From Choanephora cucurbitarum (taxonomy: Eukaryota > Mucoromycota > Mucoromycetes > Mucorales > Choanephoraceae), in assembly GCA_025331435.1 (NCBI GenBank), contig JAIWNI010000017.1:186001-250000 (forward strand): 64,000 nt of DNA, given 5' to 3'. The first letter of the stretch is position 1, and every line of letters begins with the position of its first letter. Below are positions 14,295 through 29,519 of the stretch, piece by piece. The notes beneath the pieces were generated by a model. It ran no database searches. It was not told where the DNA came from and saw only the letters and a list, made by a program, of their open reading frames with translations. Position numbers and translations under genes: made by a program.

Positions 14295-14866
14295 GCATAG
14301 TATATTTGAGGAGTCAGATTGGGATGTGCTAAATAATTTGGAGATGTGTTTGTCTTATGGTGATTTGTTGCTTGTGTGGGTACAGTGACTACTGCAGGCA
14401 TATTATTGCTGTTCTTCTTTATCATTGACTCATTACTCATGTGTGACTCATCCTCAGCATTCTCCTCATCATCATCTTTTAGGGAATCATCTTGATCATT
14501 TGAATTGATAAAGTCTTGATTTGATTTGCTTTCATGGGGCTCATTGTACTTTGATACATATAAGTCTTTTTTTTTTGTTTCTTGATTTCTGTTACCTTCT
14601 TACCTCTGTATATTTCATCAGGATTTTATCAATGTCTGTACTAGCATATTGTACCAATTTCCCACTGTTGTTGAATATAATCAAGGCTATTTCACAATCA
14701 CACAAGACGCTTAACTCGTATGCTTTCTTCATAAGGCCATGCTTTCTTTTAAGAAATGTAACCTGAAATTGAAAATAAATTGTCTATTCTTACGTGTTTC
14801 TCCAGAATTTACCTGTCTATTACGGTCATCCTTAATAGGCTGAATCTTTATCTTTTTGCGGCCCAT
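13374..14866 (-). CDS. MADS-box transcription factor, MEF2/Rlm1 type (paralogue 1)
   Basis: Begins [18 protein letters not shown], then an intron near 14812, then [20 protein letters not shown] and [13 protein letters not shown]. MGRKKIxI and the [17 protein letters not shown] core place it in the MEF2 class (yeast Rlm1/Smp1), not the SRF class. After the DNA-binding and dimerisation domain come an acidic stretch, a long polyGln/polyPro region and a conserved C-terminal block ([19 protein letters not shown], then [16 protein letters not shown], then [12 protein letters not shown]). Splicing the last intron adds [22 protein letters not shown], ending in a basic, NLS-like tail. Fungal MEF2-type factors respond to MAP-kinase signalling, notably cell-wall stress; the many SP and TP sites fit. 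A near-identical C-terminal block occurs in the second copy at 44376-45744. Confidence 0.9.
14231..14294 (-). repeat. CAA/CAG trinucleotide run coding for polyGln in MADS paralogue 1
   Basis: On the plus strand this reads as repeated tgt/gtt with a short ggt block. In the protein it gives about ten Gln, then Ala and several Pro, then five Gln. Such runs vary in length between strains. Paralogue 2 has only a much shorter polar region here. Confidence 0.85.
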
Positions 14867-16050
14867 AATAAATCTAATTTTTTTTTTCTAAACTATTTCT
14901 TTTTTAGTACGTATATTAAAAAAAAATTTTCACTTTTTTTTGAAAATAGATATATATAAATGCTTACAACTTAAAAATAGGTGTACTACCACCAAATAAA
15001 ATGTACAGAGAGAAAAATAAAAATAAAAAAAAAAAGAGAGAGAGAGAAATGAAAGAGAGAGAGAAAAAATAAGAAACAGATTGAAGGAGACACGAAATCT
15101 AAAAAAAAAAGAATCGAGTAAAAAAGTAAGCTTTTGGGTCGGCGACTGAATTCTATTTTTATATCGGATTAAACCTCAAACGATTATTTAAGCCAATAAA
15201 ATCATGCTGGTAGTAAGAGTATCTTGAGACAAACTAAGGTGCCTGGTATAAAAGACACCCTCTTTCAACGAAAGTCAAATGTACTTTTTGTATCACAAGA
15301 AATCACTCTGATTGACTTTTCTATAGGGGAGAGGAATGATTTTCTACTGTTATTTCGAAAATACATACAAGAAATATGGTATGTGTATCAAGCAGTCCTT
15401 TTACCCTTCATTCTTTTGGCCTTAAGGGGGGTTTTTATCTGCCTTTGATAGCTTTCATTTCATTTGATAGAAATATGTATGCTTCAACTACCTAAGAATG
15501 ATCAGAGAAGAGATACCTGGAAGATGTATAGAAAGGAGGACATCTCATTATGGTCATGATGAAAAAAAAGGGGGGAAGAATAGAAGCTCACTCATGTCTT
15601 TGTCGAAATCATTGGAAATACAGACAACTTATCTTATAGTAAGGATGACAGACAATGAAACCATACCAAAGAGCAGCAAGTATAGCCTTTATTTGACAGA
15701 AGTAAAGAGAGGGGGGTTTGGATCAAGATGAACCTAGACTCAATTGGATTTGTTGATCACTTTCATTTGAATCCATTGTTTGCTATAAGTCCTAGACTGT
15801 ACTGATCAACCTTTCTTTTGATCTAGTGAACTAACTCAGATAGGGTCATTATTGTATACGCCTATCTCACAAAATAATAGCATTAAACATATGCAACACA
15901 AAGACTAATTTGGGACCATGGGATCAGTTACTTATTGGCTGTTGAACTCTTAAAGTCATTTAAATATATACATCAGACACAAGGTATCTCATATTTATTT
16001 CCTAAAAAACAATATGTATGAACATTGAAAAGCGTATTCACACTCTATCA
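14867..16050. other. intergenic between MADS paralogue 1 and PEX1
   Basis: The first 300 bases are the 5' leader and promoter of the MADS gene, with A-runs and (GA)n tracts at about 15030-15070 (CT-rich in the sense direction). The rest up to 16050 has two unrecognised plus-strand frames (15224-15448 and 15498-15731) with no domain or start context worth calling. PEX1 ends at 16051. Confidence 0.45.
14971..14980. promoter_or_regulatory. MEF2 consensus site upstream of MADS paralogue 1
   Basis: ttaaaaatag fits YTAWWWWTAR exactly and lies 105 bases upstream of the start at 14866. The motif is easy to meet by chance in AT-rich DNA, so it counts mainly because the second paralogue also has one. 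Confidence 0.35.
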
Positions 16051-19971
<3,921 letters not shown>

Positions 19972-20523
19972 ACGAAAGGAATAAAGAAAATAATAAAAAA
20001 TAGGAAATAAAGAAACACAGCAAGCGGTTATTTAAACAGGCATATTTCAGTTAGTCATTGAAATTGGAGCTTGTTTTCACACGCAAACTGCTTAGAATGA
20101 AGGTTAGTCAAAACCATATTACGTAAGTCAAACCAATGTAGAAGGCTTCGGTACTAAAAGTTTATCATTGTCTCAAGCCTTCTTTTTTTTTTGTATTACA
20201 CAGCCCAGTTTTCTGTTTATACCAGGGAATAATGAATCAGTGTAGGGTTGAAGTGAACAAGAAAAAAGTGGGTTTTTTTTATTGTTATCATAAATTAAAA
20301 TTGGAAAAGTTTTTTTTTTGGGAGATGTGAGAGAGAGACATAATTAACTTAAAGAAAATAATAATAGTAGTAAAAAGGGAATCTAGGATTAAGAAAAAAG
20401 AGAAAAAGACATTGTGCAAAGGTATCGAGAAAAAGTACACTAATGAAAAAGAAATGGAAGCCTTAGTTACATAGAAGAAATAAATAGACAGCGGTAGTAA
20501 AAGGGTAAATGTAAAAGAGAGCT
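19972..20523. other. intergenic: PEX1 promoter and bHLH 3' flank
   Basis: About 550 bases of poly-A/T-rich sequence with no reading frame of note. Transcription of PEX1 starts here in the minus direction, and the bHLH transcript ends here. Confidence 0.5.
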
Positions 20524-21442
20524 TTACATGCCCATTTGATACATTCTTTCAAGAGCTTGCTTTTGAAGTACAGACTCTTGAAATTTTCTCAACTGTTCGT
20601 TTTCATTCATCATACGTTCTAATTCAGCCAGCAAAGAAGCTTGGTTTCTCTTCAAGTGTTGCAAATGTTGAACGGCTAGAAAAAAAAATTTCTGGTAAAT
20701 ATATAGAAATCTCTTTAGGCCCAAGATAACTTACTTCTATGTAATAAGGCAGCTTTGCTCATCTTCTTGTTGACGCAACCAGGCAAGTGCTGGCGCAATT
20801 CTTCAAAGCCATCCTTGATTTGGGCACGACGCTTTTGCTCAGATTGAATGTGGATTTGTCTGCGGACTTCTTGAGCAGAAACGCTGTCGATGTCTTCGTC
20901 AGAACTGCTAGTCTTGTTATCATCATCATTGTTCATTGATTTCTTTTGACCACTGTGTGTGCGTCTGCGCTTCTTGTTGTTGGATGTACCGTTTTCGTAA
21001 GTTTCCTTGGAATACTGGTGGAATTCGGGCAAGAAGGACTCGGGCAACTTGTTGACATTGGCAATCTTTTCAGTGATGGTTGTGTGGTGATGAGGTGACA
21101 ACAAGGGTGTGGTCACAGTAGCAGGTGAAAGACGAGAGGACATAGATTCGGGGCTAGAAGAACCTTGGAGAGGAGTAGAGGCAACAACAGAGGGAGGGGA
21201 TTGAGTGTACATGTCATAGGTGTTGTTCATCATGACAGGTTGGTTCATGTCAAATCCGTTGTTGTCGCCATAGTAACCGCCGAATGCTATTGAATTTTGT
21301 TAGTGTTCACTCTATTTATTGCTTGTGTGACCTTACCAGAAGGGTAGAGTTGGGCATCAAAGGGTTCCATTTTAGTCAAAGTAGAGTAAGTAGTAGGCAT
21401 GATGTATTCGTCAAAACCAAATTCGCTTTCAATGGAGTTCAT
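20524..21442 (-). CDS. bHLH-leucine-zipper transcription factor (Mlx/Max-like)
   Basis: Three exons: MNSIESEFGFDEYIMPTTY..., a long second exon joined through YPSAFGGYYGDNNGF, and a last exon joined at LLHRTVQHLQHLK. The bHLH basic region reads RRQIHIQSEQKRRAQIKDGF, with His-5, Glu-9 and Arg-13, the set that contacts CACGTG (class B). Helix 1 is FEELRQHLPG, helix 2 is KAALLHRTVQHLQHL, and a short zipper-like coil (LLAELERMMNENEQLRKF) ends the protein at QMGM. The basic region most resembles Mlx- and Max-type proteins. Upstream lies a Ser/Thr/Pro-rich region with a bipartite KKRRRTHSGQKK basic patch and an acidic serine cluster. No SREBP Tyr or second domain was seen. Confidence 0.85.
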
Positions 21443-24400
21443 TTTTATATTGCTATTATTATCAAAGTTAAGGGTGATTGGAGAAAAATTTGTTAAAAAA
21501 AAGTTTTTTTTTTTTGGAGAGATGAGATGAAGGGAAGTGGGTTAAGGAAAGTAAGTTAGAAAGTGCTCTGTGTTTGCTGTTTGTAAAGGAAAGTAGAGGA
21601 TATTATTGAAGTTGGTCGTGAAAGAGTGATTAACCAACTAAAAAAATATTCAAAGAGATAGCTTTATTGCTTCTGGGTAAAGAAGTGTTGAAAAAAGAGA
21701 AAAAGAGATAAAGTATGGCAAATTGGAGAGACTCCAGACAATTTATCGCTTGCCTTTACTATTCTACACAGTAAACCGAGTTTAATTATTCTGGTTGTAC
21801 AAAATAAAATTCCTGTTGTTTTAGTTGGAAGCCTGCTCTTGCTCCTAACTTCTTGTTCTCTTTTTATCTCTTGTTTGTTACCGGGATAGCTATCATAGCT
21901 ATTTGAGTTTGCTTTCTTTCTCGAGAAAACAGAAAAAGATGAGGGGGAAAGCTAAAAGTAAGTTTAACGAATGGCTTGTAAGAGAAAACCGAACTATTTG
22001 TTTTGGCGCAATGGGAAGGTCTGGCTATGCCAACTGCTAAAAAGCAGGCGGAATCCCTTTTATAAATTTTGAGTAACCCTCCTGATGCAAGAATTTAGGT
22101 TTAATTGGACTTTTTTCTGTTACACTTTTATTGCGAGTGTCCTGATTGGCAAATCTTTAGATATAGATGGCTTACTTTTTTCCAACTCCATCTGCGGCTT
22201 TTAATTGTCTATGATTTCAGGCTCAAGCTAAGCTAGTAAAGCATAACCTTCTTTTTTATTCTTCTTTTCCTCTTTTTCTGATTTGCATAGGAAAAAAGAG
22301 AGAAAAAAAGAGAGATGTTCCATCTATGCTTGTGTATGTCTCACTTACTGAAGTAAATTCTTTTTTGAGCAAATCTCTTATAGAGATCAAAGGTGGAATG
22401 AAATTCTTTCAACAAAAAAAAAGTGTTTCGGCTTTAGGAACCCCCTTTTTTTGTATGTCAATGATATTGCAATGAAGCCAAGGTATTCAAAGTCAGATCC
22501 TCGTAAAGCTGTACCTTCTAGTTATGTTATTGAAATAAATTACTTGGCTTTCTTTTCTCGAAATCGATCATTAATCTTGTATGAGAACAAGAGTCGATTG
22601 GTGCCTAAGCATTATGCTTTTAGCCAAACGCCTTACTTGATCTCTGTTCGAAATTCCACTGATAAAGACAATCTCATGATGAGTAGGCAACACTGCTTAA
22701 GATACACATGAGCATTCAATATGTCTAAAGCGAAGCAAGGCGCATTTAGCAAATTCTAATTTGCTGGAACTACTGCCTATCTTTTGTATAAAATCTATGC
22801 AATCTATTTTAAAAAATATTGTTAATTGCTTACAAAGGAAAAATTCAAATGGCCTATCTTCCAGGCAGTAATTTTCTCACTTACATTAAATAAATAAGGT
22901 CTGGATCAAGCAAAAAGCCTACATAGAACTGAATGGCCATAGCCATTTAAAATAGAGGAGTTGTATGGAGTATTTTTCGATCAATATGATTCGAGCTATG
23001 ATATCATTAGTTATATACTCCCAAAAAGACAAGCAACTCGGAAGAAGGAAGGAAAAAAAAAGCTCTAACCCATTTCTGCTAAACAAAGCATGCTTCCCTA
23101 TAAAAAGCTACATTTGACTCAAACTGAACAAGATTTCATATCCTCTCAAAATGAAGAAACAAGACTGGCTGAACAAGCTGTGACATAATCAAAGTAGATG
23201 TGCTTTTCTTAACCTTACCATTATCAGATAACTATTGTTTAATATACCTCATCTGAGTTATATATCACAAATTCGTATATACTCACTATCGTCCATCCAA
23301 TACTTTAACAAGAAATTAAGGTTTTGGTATGTCTGTGATCACGCTTAGTTTTCAAATATTACCTGCAAATAATATATATATCTATGAAGAAAATCAATCA
23401 AATACAGTAAATGGTTTAGCATGTTTAAGAGTCTAACAAACAGATATACTTCTTTTCCAAAAGAAATGCTGAGAGAATGATTATTGGAGTATTTTAGGGC
23501 TCTGCAAAATGTAAGAAGCACAGTCATAACAAAAATAGTCTTTATTCAATGTTCACAGAAGAAAAATGAAACTCTTTGGTACATGATTTACCAGCTTTTT
23601 GTCTAAACTATATCGTTATGTTACACGTTAGTATCTATCATAGACTTGTTCTTTTTCTTCATAATGGAAACTTAAGCTCTTGTGCCACACAACTTAAAGT
23701 CCCTTCCTGTTCATTTATGGATAAAAAAAGAAATGTCTTCCAATTTTCTCTCTCTCCTGCTCTCTGACTCTAATACATAATCCAGTAAAATCAAGAGATG
23801 ATATCAGTTTAGCTTCCTCTGCTTTAGGTCGACAGGAACATGCTTTAGATTCTCTCTTATCACCGCTTAGAATATAGCTAGTTGATCCTCGAATGATTCA
23901 AAAAGCCTATGGCAGGCTGTTTACAACTGTTCACACTATCGACGAAAGGACCATACCACAGGTGACGATTAGGGAACTAAATGAAAACCACGACCAACTC
24001 ACATCCTCTATAACCGATGCCATTCGTCTGTGTGGCGTTGTTGTGATTTGAGGCATCTTGCTCACTCAAGAAGCAAACAGTTATCGAGACCAGATGAAGC
24101 AATAGACTCTGATAGCCTTATGATAACAACAAAGTCAATTGTTTTAGTAGCACAATTGAAGGGTTTCATAAACACAATCTTCAGATATTTGAGGCCTAAT
24201 AAGGTCAACCTCTATCAGCACTTCAAGATCAATTGGGGCTTAAGACGATTACCGTTAGATTGAATTATCTTTGACATGCAGACCAAACTGTCAATTGGAC
24301 GCATAATTTCGCTCATTGAGATCATATTCAAATTCATAGACCAGGCAAGCTAATTCTTGAACCTCCTGCTCCTATAGATAATGACTATCTTGAACGTAAG

Positions 24401-26143
24401 TGTAGATGTATGTACAAATATATGCATTTAAGTTGATCCTTCCAATGATACCCATTTTATTTCTGCTTGTATGGATTATTACAATTCTTATGTAGGTTTT
24501 CTGTATTCAGAAATATTCAGGGCTGTATTGCTCTTTTAGAAATGAAATCAGGTTCAAGCACACTCTGAATTTGCTCATTACTTAAAGAAGCTATAGCGCT
24601 TTTTATGATGAAGCCTTTTGAAAGGAATACATGGAGAAACTGTATACACATATCTCTTCTTTTTTCTTATTAGATGATGAACTGGACTCGGGTTTTTTTT
24701 TCTTGAGATAGAAGTTATGTAGATGTTTATCCAGGACTATGTCAGCACATCGCTATAAAAAACTACCCAAAAATAACCAACAACATGATAATTATGCTTG
24801 GTTTACACCCAAGTGGTGCTGTTTTTTTCTTTCAATCACAGTAAATTGAAACAAAAACGTTCTTAAGGCATTGTGATCAACTTTATTCGTTTGAGTCAGA
24901 ATACCAAAGTTGAAAAAACACTTGTTTTCTCTACATTTCTTCTCTATGTCCAGCCATCTCATGCTATATCAAGTAATAAAGAGATGCGTTTTTGACAGGA
25001 TTGTAAGTATAGATAAAGTGTTCCTTTGGTTTAGCTCAAACTGGTAATTGTAGAACGCCAGCTGATTTTCCTGGCAACCACTGTGAAGAGAAAGTAAAAG
25101 GTAAGAGCAAGACCCGAGGATTTGAATAAGATAGACAGGGTATGGGGCTCATCAAACTACCTGAAGCATCACTGGATAAAAAAAAAGTTGGAGAGAGACC
25201 ATTAAGTTCCATCACTGTATTTTTGGGTATTCATAACAGACAACCAGTGTTCTTGAGTCTCAATATGTCATGAAACTAGCTTTCTCAATCCATCCCCATT
25301 GTTTCTGATTGAGCTGGCTTCGATTATAGAGTAAGGAGTTCTTGTTGATCTAAATGCATGAACTAAATCAGTTCTAAGCCATTAGCCTTGTTTTTCTGTA
25401 CACCCAATATGAGGTTGCCATAGGTTTGTATCAATCCAAAGTATGTTTGTTCAGAAGGTAGAAAGATCTGCTTGGTGGAAAACAAGAAATGTCTCTCCTA
25501 AAGGGTGTATTGTGCGCAACATAGGCTTTAGTTGAATGTTTTTTTAAATGAAATGGCCTGACATTTATTCTCTAAACCCACTTTGGTTCTTTATCTAATT
25601 TTTTACACATCAGTAACCTGATTCTACCGTCTATTTGGTAACCAAAAAAGCTCTAGGGGTTCTATCTTATTTTTGTTTATTTATTCACAATTTGCTTGTA
25701 TATCATTAAGAAAAATGCATCAGTTTTGTGCTTCTGTTTCGAGCATGGCACAAAATGTGGAAGCAGGCCAACTGAAGCAAATAAGATGAAACACCTCTTG
25801 AATCGAAAGGGTCCAGTTGCAACATCATTTATGTGAATTTAGTAGCCAAGCCAATAAAATATCAATGTGGCTTTAAAACACCAAGAATGGGGAATCAGTA
25901 TATGATGTTGATGAAAAGTTGTGAGCTTAAGATAAAAAGAAGTTGGTATATAGAATCTGACACGAGACAAGCTATCTCTGTTCAATCCTACCTGAATATA
26001 GTTAGATCCGTTTAAACTAAGGTACTACTCACATTGTATAAATGTAACCAATAAAAAAAATTGTATCACTAATACCTTGCTTTGTCTTCTTACTATCTAC
26101 TTATAAAACAACTTTTAACACATAGTACGGAAAAGACTTTCTA
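21443..26143. other. 4.7 kb gene-poor region with coding relics
   Basis: The first kilobase is the bHLH promoter, with long CT and T tracts. Beyond about 22.4 kb there are only short frames broken by stops. Some read like old protein-coding sequence (see 23776-24051; also around 24270-24400, where RPGKLILEPPAPIDNDYLE is followed by a GTAAGT). The position directly before an intact Gag ORF makes this a likely graveyard of inserted elements, though no LTRs were recognised. Confidence 0.45.
23776..24051 (+). pseudogene. coding relic of unknown family with one internal stop
   Basis: One frame of 92 codons is interrupted only by TAG at 23875-23877. It reads DISLASSALGRQEHALDSLL before the stop and RMIQKAYGRLFTTVHTIDER and VTIRELNENHDQLTSSITDA after it. 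The composition is protein-like (mixed charged and hydrophobic helices), unlike the surrounding AT-rich frames. I do not recognise the family. It could also be an exon of an unrecognised gene if the TAG falls in an intron, but no good splice pair flanks it. Confidence 0.3.
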
Positions 26144-27421
26144 ATGAACAACATTCAGAACTTCTCTTCTCCGCTTGTTGCTGTTGGTTCTGACCCCTCT
26201 GCCACACCCTCTCTTTCTGGTTCCATTGTACTTGGAGCAACATCAGAGAAATCTATACCTCCAGTTATCGGCACAGCCACAGAATTCACAAGGTGTATGC
26301 AAGCTTACAAGCAGATACGTAGTGATATAAATCAACGTCAACAAGAGGTACAAGAAATTATGAATGGTATTCTGGTAATCCAAAAAAACTTGGATGCAAT
26401 TGCTCCAGAAGCAAGGCCAATGGTAGCAGAAATGTTACACAAACTGAAAATGCAGGTCCAAGCACGCCAACAAGAGATCATCGCATCTGACAACTCAAAA
26501 AACCTAATAAGACAAAAAATAAGTCAAAAACTTAAGCTATTGGCAGAAAAGGATTGCTCTGGTTTCTTGAGAACAGTTGACCAATATCAATGGCCTGATT
26601 TAGCAGCCTGTCAAGATTTGTCATTGCCAGCAGAACTGATCACCCTCATATGCAGCAGAAAAAAAGATGGTGATCCAAGAGATCTAGCTATTATGGAACT
26701 GTGCGAAATCATCAAGAAACTAAAGAATAAAGCTTATATGGAAGAAGTAACTCATTTGGAACATGAGGAAATCAAAGAAAGACGACGCAAGATTCAACCT
26801 CCTTCCTTCAAAGGCGGAAGCGCATCTAAAGCAAAAGACTGGTTGAAAGAATACAATGCAAAAACGGATTACCTTCGATTCACAGAAAAAGAAAAAATTG
26901 AAGATGTGGGGACACGACTTGAAGGAGATGCATTGAAATGGTACACCTGTTTCTCACTGAAAACAGAGAAATCTTGGAACAAGTTTGAGGAAGCATTTAT
27001 GGAGTTTTTAGCTGGTAACGAAAATTCAATAGGAATTGCTTGGCATCAACTTGCACAACTCAAACAAGGAAATATGCGCATAAACCAGTTTGCGCTAAAA
27101 TTTCGAGAATTGGCTGAAAGGGCTGGTATCGAATCAGATGGTTTATTAATAGCTTATCTGAAAGCTGCTATTGATCCAGAGCTGAGAAGAGTACTTATTT
27201 ATCGTAGTCCTACCACCTTTACCGAAGCAGTTAGCATTTGCATAGAAGTAGAGCCAGATTTAGCTAGACTTAGTCAAGCACAAACCTTACTTCCTACAAC
27301 GATAGGTCGAGGTAGTCAGCGATATCATAGACAGAAGCCAAACAACTTCCAATGCTTTCGATGCAAACAGTCAGGGCACTTGAAACGAGACTGTAAAGCC
27401 AAACTAGTTTTTCCTCAATAA
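26144..27421 (+). mobile_element. orphan Gag ORF with CCHC zinc knuckle (LTR-retrotransposon derived)
   Basis: A single uninterrupted ORF of 425 codons. The N-terminal half has coiled-coil-like, Gln- and Lys-rich helices. Residues about 215-380 match the Retrotrans_gag fold: PPSFKGGSASKAKDWLKEY, GDALKWYTCF, WNKFEEAFMEFL and LKQGNMRINQFALKFRELAE. The end carries a CX2CX4HX4C knuckle (CFRCKQSGHLKRDC, residues 404-417). This is the layout of Ty3/gypsy-type Gag proteins, which form particles and bind RNA. No protease, reverse transcriptase or integrase follows: the next 670 bases have no such frame. Either the element was truncated after Gag or Gag has been kept for a host role. The lack of stops argues it is young or selected. 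Confidence 0.85.
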
Positions 27422-28092
27422 CATGCTATAAAGAAGTTCCAATAACTCGATATAACAAATGATAGGATTCAACCCTTTTTCTTTTTTTTTTATCTCAATT
27501 CACATAAAGTTAACCTAACAAGTGATCACAGTTGACAAAGGTATTTTTGGAGTATTTGTTATTGTGTTTGAGAATGAAACAGTCGATCTTATAAACCAAT
27601 CAACGGACTATAGTGATCTATGCTTTAGTCGCCTCTTTTTCTTCGTAAACAGAACTGATTTAGTATTGCCCTTTTTTGAAAGATAAAGAAGTTTAGTTGA
27701 TTTGATACATCTCTTTATAGAAAGTCTTCATTTCTTGAAAGCACTTCTGTTTTAAAATCCAGACAAATGTATTCTAAATTTAACCTTTTGCCTTTTATTG
27801 CCTTCTTTTTCCTTTTTCCTTTTTCTCTTCTTTTTTAATTTCCATATTTCTTTTCACATATCATGTCCTCAGAATGTCCAACAACAGGAGGACTTAGCGA
27901 ACATGGATTGTAAACGAAGCATAGAGAAAGAATGAAAATGCATGGCTTTATTGCATCCTAACCACTTCTTTCTTTTAGTAACCCAGAGTTTGACCTGAAG
28001 GATCTTGTCTTAAATCCCAGGTAAGCAAATATTGAGCAAAGGAAATAACAAAGAAAGGAAAACAATAATAAAAGAAAAAGATAAGTCATACA
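27422..28092. other. intergenic between Gag and the TMEM184-like gene
   Basis: No pol-like coding sequence and no obvious LTR. It is T-rich, with strong CT tracts at 27780-27840 that may be the promoter of the next gene. Confidence 0.5.
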
Positions 28093-29493
28093 ATGCATGT
28101 GTGGGGATGGTTAGCTTCTGGATTTTTGGTGCTTGTGGCTATTACTTTAGCTTCTCATACGATCAACGAACACCTACATCATTACTGTACACCAGAGATT
28201 CAACGCCACAAAGTCAGAGTGATTGCTTATCCAGCAGCCTATTCAATTTTAGCATGGATTTCTTATCTCAAATATGATTATGAGACAGTCATACTATTCT
28301 TTGCTCGATTGTGTGAATCCTTTGCTGTTTATAACCTCTATATGTGTCTTCAATCCTATCTTCAGCCTTATCGTGCTCGAAATGAAGGAGTCAAAGAATC
28401 AATTTCAACAAAGGTGTTCGGTATCATCAGCCTCAGAATGTAAGAAAATGCAGAAAACAAAGACAAAAAGATTGGATGGGTTAACTTTGATTTAGAAAAT
28501 CAAAATGGGGTCTTCATTTTCGAGTCATTATTGATATTCTGGTCTTTCAATTCCCTATATGGTAAGTCAAACATATATACTGAAAAGAAGCCAGGTTCAA
28601 GTTTGTTGATAACAAAGTGAAGGAATATTTTATCTGCTTTTATATCGATATTTGCTCAAATCAAAGGAGTCTATTGCGATGGTGTTTTTAGCACACAAGG
28701 TGCTTATATCTATTTGACTGTCATTCAGTTCATTTCACTTTCCATCATCCTAATGGCTCTATTCTCTTATCTCTCAGTGTTTGAAGCAGAATGGAAAGAA
28801 GGTGATATTAAAGCTCACCAGATGTTTTGGTGCGTCAAAGCGCCCATCATGGTCATCTTCTATTTTGGTGATATCTTGTTGGCTGTCTTAAGTTATTTTG
28901 AGGTGATCCAAGATATTTCCTATAGCACTACATCGGGTACCTATTGGACTGCAGCTGCTATCAAAAACGGATATTATGTTCTGCTGATCTGTACCACCAT
29001 GGCTGTTGTCTCTGTCCTGATGCAACTCTATTTCGGTGTATCTGATGCAGACTATGAACAAGGCGAGCCTGATTGCAACTATTTTGAGGCTCTGTGGGAT
29101 GGCTTCTTGGCCTATATTCCTCAATTCATCCTCAGTGTCTTTATGTGTGGTGGAGATACAGTTACACTTGCCAAGAAGCGTATCAAGCTCAAAAAGGAAA
29201 GACGTCTGAGTGAAGATGAGCGTAGTCTGTTGACACCTACTGAAACTCATCCTGCCACTGTTCATGACTATCTAACACAACCTATGCCTTCATTACAGAA
29301 CACTAAGCTGTATGAAGATGATGATACAATGATGCATGGGCGTCAACATAATTTCAATGCACTTCCACTTGAGCCTCTCAGCACCAAGTTGAATCCAAAC
29401 AAAAGTACAGAGGATCCATCTGCAGTAGAAGATTTAGGAGTCACACATCAACCTTTACCTCCACTATTACCACCTCCACCTCCACATTCATAA
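28093..29493 (+). CDS. TMEM184/DUF300 (OST-alpha-like) multi-pass membrane protein
   Basis: Seven hydrophobic segments are expected. The first exon (MHVWGWLASGFLVLVAITLA) carries the family signature, with RVIAYPAAYSILAWISYL and ARLCESFAVYNLYMCLQSYL. A second exon gives KSKWGLHFRVIIDILVFQFP, and the last exon gives VYCDGVFSTQGAYIYLTVIQ, then HQMFWCVKAPIMVIFYFGD. The tail is cytosolic: KKRIKLKKERRLSEDERSLL followed by a Pro-rich end. Animal relatives include TMEM184 and organic solute transporter alpha; the fungal role is unknown. Splicing between about 28560 and 28680 is not settled, because no clean GT-AG pair gives the expected frame. The start is the first ATG of the long frame. It ends 26 bases from the convergent EMC10 gene. 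Confidence 0.85.
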
Positions 29494-29502
29494 ATAATAT
29501 AA

Positions 29503-29508
29503 AATAAA
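29503..29508 (+). terminator. poly(A) signal AATAAA after the TMEM184-like gene
   Basis: AATAAA 10 bases after the stop at 29493. It lies inside the 26-base gap to the convergent EMC10 gene, so the two transcripts must overlap. Confidence 0.55.
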
Positions 29509-29519
29509 TTCTTTTTACT

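Noticed and set aside
13996..14388. Long plus-strand frame with Val/Tyr repeats opposite MADS paralogue 1
   Set aside because: It is the antisense of the polyGln/polyPro coding region; repeated codons keep the opposite frame open.
15224..15731. Two consecutive plus-strand frames after the MADS promoter
   Set aside because: No recognisable motif, no splice sites joining them and an unusual composition; treated as chance frames.
28888..29265. Minus-strand 125-codon frame within the TMEM184-like gene
   Set aside because: Antisense of a well-supported membrane-protein exon.
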